Part shown: in pieces, positions 1-4,061 of the stretch
Position numbering within the stretch: position 1 is the first letter of the stretch
Layout of the letters: every line of letters begins with the position of its first letter
From: Thermoplasmata archaeon
GTDB taxonomy: Archaea; Thermoplasmatota; Thermoplasmata; Lutacidiplasmatales; UBA184
DNA: 8,274 nucleotides
NCBI GenBank assembly: GCA_021792485.1
Contig: JAJYUO010000051.1
Location: 1 to 8,274, forward strand
Direction: 5' to 3'
The notes under the pieces: model-generated
The model's database searches: none
Seen by the model: the letters and a program-made list of their open reading frames with translations, nothing else
Told to the model about the DNA's origin: nothing
Translations under genes and position numbers: made by a program

Positions 1-295
1 ACTTCTGCCAGATCTCGAGACCGGAGCGGAGCGTGTCGGCAGGGACCGCCCTTCCCGCGCTCAAGCTTTGGCCGAGCGCCGACATCCGGCGCAGCAACGG
101 CTCCAAGACCTCCCTGCGCTCGCGCCGGAGCTCGTTCAATAGCTCGCGGACGATCTCGACCGTGTCCGACGGCGTCGGGGCCGCGGACGTCGCGGCCGGA
201 GTTGCCCGCCGAGAAGGGAGGTGCAAGGCGGATCGGATCCGGGAGGGTTTGCGGTCGCCTGCCGACGCGGAGGACGTGGCGGGAGAGTCGATCAT
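1..295 (-). CDS. Unidentified helical protein, N-terminal part (runs off left edge)
   Basis: An open frame of 98 codons starts at an ATG (293-295) and runs leftward with no stop to the window edge, so only the N-terminus is visible. Residues 1-43 are rich in Ala, Ser, Pro and Arg and look disordered. From about residue 44 the sequence becomes a convincing amphipathic helical pattern (SDTVEIVRELLNELRRERRE, then LEPLLRRMSAL), followed by a short GRAVPAD turn and a second helix beginning SGLEIWQK. That helix, GxxxP turn, helix layout resembles the start of hemerythrin-like four-helix proteins. However, the His normally seen in the first helix (an 'EH' motif) is absent, reading RERR here, so I do not assign the family. 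A TATA-like TTCAAA lies about 28 bp upstream, compatible with a leaderless ATG. It is divergent from the CBS gene. The start is uncertain because the disordered N-terminus could be over-extended. Confidence 0.6.
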   Translation of the reverse strand, partial: MIDSPATSSASAGDRKPSRIRSALHLPSRRATPAATSAAPTPSDTVEIVRELLNELRRERREVLEPLLRRMSALGQSLSAGRAVPADTLRSGLEIWQK

Positions 296-320
296 TGTTC
301 GATTCAGCCGACTCCGCACG

Positions 321-326
321 TTTGAA
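321..326 (-). promoter_or_regulatory. Weak TATA-like box for the left-edge gene
   Basis: TTCAAA on the minus strand, centred about 28 bp upstream of the ATG at 295. The spacing fits an archaeal TATA box serving a leaderless transcript, but the sequence is a poor match to a TTTATA-type consensus. Confidence 0.22.
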
Positions 327-372
327 GGCCCCGTGAATCGCGCCTGACCGACCGAGGCCCCGACCTTCCGTT

Positions 373-390
373 CGTCGAGCGGACTCGACG
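373..390. promoter_or_regulatory. Dyad in divergent intergenic region, possible operator
   Basis: CGTCGAG, four bases, then CTCGACG: a perfect 7-bp inverted repeat with an 18-bp span. It sits in the divergent region between the left-edge gene and the CBS gene, immediately upstream of the CBS TATA-like box. Short dyads arise easily in GC-rich DNA, so this is only a candidate. Confidence 0.25.
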
Positions 391-395
391 CCCCC

Positions 396-402
396 CTTAT
401 CC
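396..402 (+). promoter_or_regulatory. TATA-like box for the CBS-domain gene
   Basis: CTTATCC centred near 399, about 39 bp before the ATG at 438. Applying the usual 26-bp archaeal TATA-to-start spacing puts transcription start near 425. That leaves a leader of about 12 nt containing GAGGA (428-432), a partial Shine-Dalgarno 5 bases before the ATG. Confidence 0.3.
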
Positions 403-437
403 CGCCCGACTCCCGTCGGATTTCACCGAGGACTCCA

Positions 438-1001
438 ATGGTAACACCCTCAACGGTCTCGGGCGTGATGACGCGCCCGGTGATGACGACCCACCCCGAC
501 ACGCGCCTAGAGGAGGCGGCCCGCATCCTTCGGCAGTTCCACATATCGGGACTCCCCGTGGTGGACGAGCACCAGCGCGTAGTGGGGGTCATCAGCGAGA
601 AGGACATCGCCCGGGATCTCCAGCTCTCCGCCGGCGTCGCATCGCCCCGCGGGATCCTCGATCTCTTGCTCGAATCGGCTCCACCCCAGGGGGAGGGGAT
701 CCTCGATGTCTGCCGCAACCGGTTGCGCAACGGCCGCGTTCAGGACGTGATGACCCGCCCAGCGATCACGCTCCGCGGGGATGCGCCGATCTCCGACGTG
801 GCACGGTTGATGCGCGAACGGTCCATCAACCGCGTGCCGGTGGTCGATGCCGAGGGTAACCTGATCGGGATCGTGACCCGGGAAGACCTGCTCGCGGCGC
901 TGGGCGTCCGACCCCACCACAAGCCGCGGACGCGGCGTCCGGCCCCATCGGCGGCGCGCGGGGAGAATCGGTCGCCGCCGGATCCGTTCCTCGACGCCTA
1001 G
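438..1001 (+). CDS. Two-CBS-domain protein
   Basis: A stand-alone pair of CBS domains, 187 residues. CBS1 spans about residues 8-60 (VMTRPVMTTHPDTRLEEAA, later SGLPVVDEHQRVVGVISEKD). CBS2 spans about 99-155 (VQDVMTRPAITL, later INRVPVVDAEGNLIGIVTRE). Both show the family's diagnostic MTRP start and the 'VPVVD...G.(V/I)..(E/R)D' second half. The linker of about 35 residues is rich in Leu, and a basic, Pro-rich tail (about 156-187) follows CBS2. CBS pairs fold into a Bateman module that typically binds adenine nucleotides such as AMP, ATP or SAM, and stand-alone versions often regulate a partner enzyme or transporter. No catalytic domain is attached, so the ligand and partner cannot be read from the sequence. 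It is monocistronic: the left neighbour is divergent and the right one convergent. The ATG at 438 is supported by a GAGGA 5 bases upstream and a TATA-like box. Confidence 0.9.
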   Translation: MVTPSTVSGVMTRPVMTTHPDTRLEEAARILRQFHISGLPVVDEHQRVVGVISEKDIARDLQLSAGVASPRGILDLLLESAPPQGEGILDVCRNRLRNGRVQDVMTRPAITLRGDAPISDVARLMRERSINRVPVVDAEGNLIGIVTREDLLAALGVRPHHKPRTRRPAPSAARGENRSPPDPFLDA

Positions 1002-1229
1002 CGAGAGGATCGCCCGCGACCCCGCGCGTTCGGTCCGAAGCCGAAAGCCGTTCCCGAGGCGGGAATCGTCGACCGATCGGCGTTCCCCGATCAACGCGCG
1101 GACCGCGGTTGGCCAAAGAAGGAGAGAACGTTGGGTCCCCGCTCCCTCACCCGACCGGCAAGGGAGCGGGAAGCGGTTTCGCCTTCCGTTGACGGAGGGC
1201 TCCGGGTGAGCGGCGCCGCTTCGTTCCCA
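1002..1229. other. Convergent intergenic region without a supported gene
   Basis: The 228 bp between the convergent CBS gene and the DUF981-like gene. I see no convincing coding frame. The only structure is the hairpin at 1138-1170, described separately. Confidence 0.6.
1138..1170. terminator. Hairpin between convergent genes, possible transcript end
   Basis: CCCGCTCCCT (1138-1147) and AGGGAGCGGG (1161-1170) form a perfect 10-bp stem with a 13-nt loop. It lies about 137 bp after the CBS stop and about 60 bp after the DUF981 stop on the other strand. No T-run follows on either strand. Archaeal termination depends mainly on U-tracts, so a role in RNA end formation or stability is only a guess. 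Confidence 0.3.
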
Positions 1230-1874
1230 TCACGCGAGGTGCGCCCATACGATGTTGATCGCATAGAGCATGGCCGCCAGCCCGGCGAGGAAGGTAAGCG
1301 CCATGAACGCGCCGAGGAGGGCGGTCCACATGCGGGGATAGGCCGGAGTCTCGGTCGAGGGGATCGGTTGGACGTTGGGCACCTTCGGGCCTATGATAAA
1401 CCAGTCGATGAACAACGCCGGAACGAGGGAGGCGATGGCGAGGGCCCCGAATGCGACGTAGAGCAAGAACGTCTCCAGCGGGTCCATCGTGAGGTGGAGC
1501 TGATACGCCCGTGCCCCGTAGAGGATGACTCCGCTGCCCACGACGACTCCGAAGACTCCGACGAAGCTGGTGGGCAACCGGAACCAAACCGCGAGGCCGA
1601 ACGCCCCGATCAGCAGCGCGAACAACCCGAGCGGGTCGAAGAAAAAGACGTTGTACGACCCCGGAAGCGGGAAGGTGATCTCCCCCCATAGGGCGATGAT
1701 TCCCGTGATGAACGCGACGATGACGAGCAGCAACGCACCCTCCCGAAGGCCGGTGACCGCCCGATCGAGGTCCTTGCGTCGGAAGTTGAACCATACGTAA
1801 AACCCGGTGTAGAATACCGCCACGGTGGCGAGGATCAGGAGGTCCACGATGAGCGAGATGTTGTCGACGGCCAT
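1230..1874 (-). CDS. Six-helix membrane protein, DUF981-like
   Basis: A 214-residue integral membrane protein of unknown function. Six hydrophobic segments are visible at about residues 8-29, 44-63, 81-98, 103-122, 134-158 and 182-208. A basic loop (FRRKDLDR) follows the first, which argues for that loop being cytoplasmic. The overall length, helix count and segments such as PLGLFALLIGAFGLAVWFRL and VPALFIDWFIIGPKVPNVQ remind me of the archaeal DUF981 family. This is recognition from memory, not a search result. The ATG at 1874 is well supported: GGAGG (1883-1887 on the minus strand) ends 8 bases upstream. The stop of a possible 30-codon ORF is one base before the start codon, so translation may be coupled. 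The gene converges with the CBS gene. No catalytic or transport motif is evident. Confidence 0.85.
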   Translation of the reverse strand: MAVDNISLIVDLLILATVAVFYTGFYVWFNFRRKDLDRAVTGLREGALLLVIVAFITGIIALWGEITFPLPGSYNVFFFDPLGLFALLIGAFGLAVWFRLPTSFVGVFGVVVGSGVILYGARAYQLHLTMDPLETFLLYVAFGALAIASLVPALFIDWFIIGPKVPNVQPIPSTETPAYPRMWTALLGAFMALTFLAGLAAMLYAINIVWAHLA

Positions 1875-1875
1875 G

Positions 1876-1968
1876 CTACACGCCTCCGTGCACCGACGTC
1901 TGTAGTTCGGCGGGTCGGGCCACTCCGAGGAATTTGCCTTCGGTCATCGCGTTACCCTCAACCGTCAC
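1876..1968 (-). CDS. Possible 30-residue small ORF upstream of DUF981-like gene
   Basis: A GTG at 1966-1968 opens 30 codons ending in TAG at 1876-1878, one base before the ATG of the membrane-protein gene. A strong Shine-Dalgarno (GGGAGG, 1975-1980) ends 6 bases before the GTG. A TATA-like box (TTTTATCT, 2018-2025) would start transcription near 1996, giving a leader of about 28 nt. The peptide contains an internal Met (residue 8, ATG at 1946-1948) that could be an alternative start, and ends ELQTSVHGGV. I recognise no family. It could be a real small protein, a leader peptide coupling translation to the downstream gene, or chance. The 5' signals are stronger than the coding evidence. Confidence 0.35.
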   Translation of the reverse strand: MTVEGNAMTEGKFLGVARPAELQTSVHGGV

Positions 1969-1980
1969 GGGAGGCCTCCC
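1969..1980. promoter_or_regulatory. 12-bp perfect palindrome overlapping Shine-Dalgarno
   Basis: GGGAGGCCTCCC is a perfect palindrome immediately before the GTG of the small ORF, and its minus-strand half GGGAGG is the putative ribosome binding site. It could be a protein site or a small hairpin hiding the Shine-Dalgarno, or simply a GC-rich coincidence. Confidence 0.25.
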
Positions 1981-2017
1981 ACCTAAATCCGGGGTCAACC
2001 CGGTTTGAGCCTCCTCG

Positions 2018-2025
2018 AGATAAAA
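2018..2025 (-). promoter_or_regulatory. TATA-like box for small ORF / DUF981-like gene
   Basis: TTTTATCT on the minus strand, preceded by purine-rich GCGAGG, which could act as a BRE. It is the only AT-rich box upstream of the minus-strand gene that is close to a TATA consensus. It lies 8 bp inside the left direct repeat flanking the MITE-like element, so the insertion would border the promoter. Confidence 0.4.
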
Positions 2026-2032
2026 CCTCGCT

Positions 2033-2147
2033 CGGACCGGTGGCTTTGAATCTAAACCTCCCTCGATCCTCGGGTTTTGATTCACGCTGTCGGGTTTTGA
2101 TTCACAATGGCTTTCCGGCGGGGTTTAGATTCAAAGCCCGGACCGGT
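2033..2147. mobile_element. MITE-like element with terminal inverted repeats and 9-bp direct repeats
   Basis: A 97-bp core (2042-2138) begins GGCTTTGAATCTAAACC (2042-2058) and ends with its exact reverse complement GGTTTAGATTCAAAGCC (2122-2138), so the terminal inverted repeats are 17 bp and perfect. The core is flanked on both sides by the 9-bp direct repeat CGGACCGGT (2033-2041 and 2139-2147), as expected for a target-site duplication. The core has no ORF for a transposase and is visibly more AT-rich than its surroundings. Two internal direct repeats resemble the ends. This fits a non-autonomous miniature transposable element moved in trans by an insertion-sequence transposase I cannot identify. 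The alternative is a cluster of regulator sites. The flanking 9-mer is GC-rich and partly palindromic (ACCGGT), which weakens the duplication argument slightly. Confidence 0.6.
2070..2105 (+). repeat. Tandem 16-bp direct repeats with 20-bp period
   Basis: TCGGGTTTTGATTCAC occurs at 2070-2085 and again at 2090-2105, identical and spaced 20 bp apart (about two helical turns). The core GGTTTTGATTCA matches the element's ends GGTTTAGATTCA at 11 of 12 positions. Four copies of GGTTTWGATTCA therefore lie within 87 bp: + strand at 2073, 2093 and 2122, and minus strand at 2047-2058. They may be subterminal transposase-binding sites or operator sites. Confidence 0.7.
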
Positions 2148-2285
2148 CTCGCGCGATCTCGCCGCCGGTCCGCGGCCCCAAAGGTCAGGCCCTCTTCCGG
2201 ATGGGCCGGGCCCCGGGCCGATTCGACTTCCATCGCCGCCCGTTCCCTGTCCGAATCCCGTGCGGTCGAAGCCGTGCGCCGCGCC
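2148..2285. other. GC-rich intergenic stretch, nothing supported
   Basis: The sequence between the MITE-like element and the stop of the zinc-finger gene. Frames on both strands are open because of GC richness, but the translations are Arg/Pro/Gly-rich with no domain signal. No promoter or RNA gene was seen. Confidence 0.5.
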
Positions 2286-2447
2286 CTATGTCTCCGGGGG
2301 CCGGGCAGGGCGCTTGGGAGAAGGAGGCCGCTCTTCGAGGCCCGCATGGGACTCCTCTTGGTGCGCCGCGAGGGTCTCTTCTGAGCGGAAGACGCGACCG
2401 CACTCCGGACAGATCGCCTCGATCTCATCGTACTCGACGTACGGCAT
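2286..2447 (-). CDS. Small single C2H2 zinc-finger protein
   Basis: A 53-residue protein that is easy to miss because of its length. It has one textbook C2H2 finger: C13-x2-C16-x12-H29-x4-H34, with the conserved aromatic F20 and Leu26 of the finger core (GRVF and ETLAAH segments). An acidic N-terminus (MPYVEYDEIEAI) precedes the finger and a Pro/Arg-rich tail (RPPSPKRPARPPET) follows. Single C2H2 fingers of this size are known in archaea and their viruses, usually as DNA-, RNA- or protein-binding factors; the target here is unknown. It lies 62 bp downstream of the DUF973-like gene on the same strand and may be co-transcribed. No clear Shine-Dalgarno precedes the ATG, and no alternative start codon occurs in the nearby in-frame upstream codons. 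The precise finger spacing is very unlikely by chance, so I think it is real. Confidence 0.8.
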   Translation of the reverse strand: MPYVEYDEIEAICPECGRVFRSEETLAAHQEESHAGLEERPPSPKRPARPPET

Positions 2448-2509
2448 CGGACCGGCAGGAGAGGGACGTACGCACCTAAGGACCTTCCGCGTCGCCGGTG
2501 TCGGAGCCC

Positions 2510-3382
2510 TCAGCTTGCGGTCGGAGTCGCACGGCCCCTCGCGCGCTTAAGCACGCCCCCCGCCGCGATGGCCAGAAGAATGTAGCCCACGAGGTTGAGG
2601 TAGGGGAAGATCGAGAGCACCATCCCCACCTTGAACAGGGCCGCATCGTAGCGGGTTCCCAATCTCCATAGGCCAAGCCAGATTCCGATTAGGCCCACGA
2701 GCCCAAGGAGGCCACCGACCAAGGTGATCGCAACTCCTGCGACGAGCCGGCCGGTGTAGGCAGTGATGCACGACGACGGGACCGGGGTCACCCCGGCCGC
2801 GCACGACACGATGTCGCCGGCGACGTAGAGCACCCATGCGATCCCCCCGATCGCGATGATGACGCCGGCGATCGCGAGCCAACTGAGGCGGCTCGGAGTG
2901 CGAAACCTCGGATCGGTGGGAACGAGCGCGGCGAACGAGCGCCCGTACAGGAAGTACTGAACGACAGAGAACACCCCCGAGACCGCGACAACCACGACGA
3001 GCGTGGTGACCACCGTGGTGGTGAACACCTTGAGGCCGGAGGCGCTGAGGCTCGAGAGCGCCACACCGAGGATGGTCGGGAGGGCGATCGTGATCGCAAA
3101 CGCCACAAGTCCCAGGATCGACGCCACGAGAACCCATCGCATCGCGCCGACATCGACGGGGCCCCACCGCTCGACCGGCACGGCATCCCCGGGCCCCGGG
3201 AGCGGCGGAGGCGCTCCTGTCGCCCCCGGGGTGCCCGGTCCCCACGAGGGAGCCGGCCCGCCCGGTGGCGGATACTGAGGCGGAGTTCCGACCGGCGGCA
3301 TGGCCCGTCCGCACGCGGGGCAGTACGCAGCGCTGGCGTCGACGGGTCGCCCACACGCCGGACAGTATCGAACAGCTGCCAT
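2510..3382 (-). CDS. Zinc-ribbon plus DUF973-like membrane protein
   Basis: A 290-residue protein in three parts. The first is an N-terminal zinc ribbon with C7-x2-C10-x10-C21-x2-C24 (CPACGRPV and CPACGRAM). The second is a Pro/Gly-rich flexible linker (about 28-78). The third is a membrane domain with five hydrophobic segments at about 82-108, 120-145, 167-190, 212-236 and 250-275. The C-terminal part (GIWLGLWRLGTRYDAALFKV, then a helix ending in ILLAIAAGGVL) matches my memory of archaeal DUF973 proteins, whose function is unknown. A loop between helices 3 and 4 contains Cys194 and Cys205, which could form a disulfide if external. The ATG at 3382 puts the zinc ribbon immediately at the N-terminus, and a TATA-like palindrome lies about 31 bp upstream, implying a leader of only about 5 nt. 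It is divergent from padR and may head a two-gene unit with the zinc-finger gene. Confidence 0.85.
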   Translation of the reverse strand: MAAVRYCPACGRPVDASAAYCPACGRAMPPVGTPPQYPPPGGPAPSWGPGTPGATGAPPPLPGPGDAVPVERWGPVDVGAMRWVLVASILGLVAFAITIALPTILGVALSSLSASGLKVFTTTVVTTLVVVVAVSGVFSVVQYFLYGRSFAALVPTDPRFRTPSRLSWLAIAGVIIAIGGIAWVLYVAGDIVSCAAGVTPVPSSCITAYTGRLVAGVAITLVGGLLGLVGLIGIWLGLWRLGTRYDAALFKVGMVLSIFPYLNLVGYILLAIAAGGVLKRARGRATPTAS

Positions 3383-3406
3383 GCAGACCGCCCTAGCGGG
3401 GCGATC

Positions 3407-3420
3407 GTAGGATATCTTAC
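3407..3420 (-). promoter_or_regulatory. TATA-like near-palindrome for DUF973-like gene
   Basis: The minus strand reads GTAAGATATCCTAC, a 14-bp palindrome with a single mismatched pair, centred about 31 bp before the ATG at 3382. It sits where the TATA box should be and shares a GATAT/ATATC core with the padR promoter palindrome about 88 bp away. A repressor binding here would block TBP. Confidence 0.45.
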
Positions 3421-3494
3421 TTCCGGTGGGTCGGCAGTCTCCCCCGCACGGGCGCGAGCGGCCGGGGCGTCCGCTTCGTTATAGAAGACGATAC

Positions 3495-3508
3495 CGATAT
3501 ATATATCG
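3495..3508 (+). promoter_or_regulatory. TATA box inside a perfect 14-bp palindrome, padR promoter/operator
   Basis: CGATATATATATCG (3495-3508) is a perfect palindrome whose centre lies 26-27 bp before the GTG at 3528, exactly the archaeal TATA-to-transcription-start distance. It therefore looks like the promoter of a leaderless padR transcript. Since PadR dimers bind AT-rich palindromes, it may also be the autoregulatory operator. The operator role is inference. Confidence 0.6.
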
Positions 3509-3527
3509 CGCCCCGATCACGACGGTT

Positions 3528-4061
3528 GTGACACCGCACCGAGCAACGCGCCGTCGATGGCCGGGAGGCCTGGTGGGGTCCTACGCGCTCGCCATGATGA
3601 GCCGCGCGCCGATCTATGGAGGGGAGCTCGCGCAGCGTATCGAGGATCTCACGCGGGGTTCTTGGAGACCGGGAGCGGGCGCGATCTACCCGAGCCTGAG
3701 AGGGCTCGTCGCGCGCGGCGAGGCGCGGATCGGGCGCCAGGATGGGCGAAAGGTCTACATCCTAACCCCGCGCGGGGCGGCGCGCCTCGCCGATCTCCGC
3801 AGCCGCATCCGCGAGCGGGGGGGGCGCTTCGCCGAGCTGCGAAGCGTGATCCTAGATATCGTCGAGCCTTCCGAGAGAGCCACGATCATGCTGGACCAAC
3901 TCCACAACGCGATCCGGGGATTCGAGGAGATCTATCGCTCGCCGCTGTCGATCCCGGACGCTCGGGCTCGGGCGCGGACGCTGGCTCGCGCCCGCGCCGA
4001 GCTTCGTCAAGGTCTTGCACGGCTCGGAGGCGGTCGCTCCCGCGGAGGTTCTCGTGACTGA
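3528..4061 (+). CDS. PadR-family transcriptional regulator
   Basis: A 177-residue winged-helix repressor. The PadR core spans about residues 14-95. Helix 1 is GGLVGSYALAMMSRAPIYGG, where family members read 'LLALLAEGPLHGYE'. The recognition region is SWRPGAGAIYPSLRGLVARG, matching the family's 'GAIYPLLRRLEEEG'. The wing is GRKVYILTPRGAARLADL. A charged helical C-terminus (about 96-170) presumably dimerises. I chose the GTG at 3528 over the ATG at 3426 because a TATA palindrome lies 26 bp before it. Residues added by the longer start are Arg/Tyr-rich and would be translated from the promoter itself. The gene leads an operon with an ABC-2 exporter; PadR proteins commonly repress such adjacent exporters and release DNA on binding the exported compound. 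The last bases overlap the next gene by 8. The inducer is unknown. Confidence 0.85.
   Translation: MTPHRATRRRWPGGLVGSYALAMMSRAPIYGGELAQRIEDLTRGSWRPGAGAIYPSLRGLVARGEARIGRQDGRKVYILTPRGAARLADLRSRIRERGGRFAELRSVILDIVEPSERATIMLDQLHNAIRGFEEIYRSPLSIPDARARARTLARARAELRQGLARLGGGRSRGGSRD
4044..4049 (+). promoter_or_regulatory. Shine-Dalgarno deciding the ATPase start
   Basis: GGAGGT ends 4 bases before the GTG at 4054. This supports that GTG over the ATG at 4015, which has no comparable site and would add 13 residues lying before the conserved domain. Confidence 0.6.

Noticed and set aside
33..347. A 104-codon plus-strand frame
   Set aside because: It is antisense to the left-edge gene. Its product is Arg/Ser-rich and patternless, while the minus-strand frame shows a clear amphipathic helical pattern.
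507..1094. Long minus-strand frames opposite the CBS gene
   Set aside because: Shadows of the CBS-domain gene, whose plus-strand translation has two complete CBS motifs.
1131..1794. Open frames on both strands overlapping the DUF981-like gene (1131-1691 + and 1147-1794 -)
   Set aside because: Both give charged, Arg/Glu- or Arg/Gly/Pro-rich products. The frame 1230-1874 gives six clean membrane segments and has a GGAGG site.
2042..2138. CRISPR array interpretation of the repeat cluster
   Set aside because: The repeats are 12-16 bp with spacers of only a few bases to about 17 bp, and one copy is inverted. There are no 25-40 bp repeats and no cas genes nearby.
2033..2147. Archaeal replication origin
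   Set aside because: The repeated motif does not resemble the origin-recognition-box sequences I know, no long AT-rich unwinding region is present, and no orc1/cdc6 gene is in the window.
2200..2222. GGGCC/CCCGG-rich stretch as a hairpin or terminator
   Set aside because: It has no clean stem-loop geometry and is expected from GC-rich composition.
1875..2285. tRNA or structured RNA gene in the longest gene-poor stretch
   Set aside because: I looked for the tRNA T-arm pattern (GGTTCRAATCC) and a cloverleaf and found none.
2107..2550. Plus-strand frames across the zinc-finger region (including 2040-2384 and 2201-2479)
   Set aside because: Low-complexity Pro/Arg/Gly translations with no start signals; the opposite strand encodes a precise C2H2 finger.
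4015..4053. Upstream ATG start for the ABC ATPase
   Set aside because: It has no Shine-Dalgarno and would deepen the overlap with padR. The GTG at 4054 has GGAGGT immediately upstream and begins the conserved domain normally.
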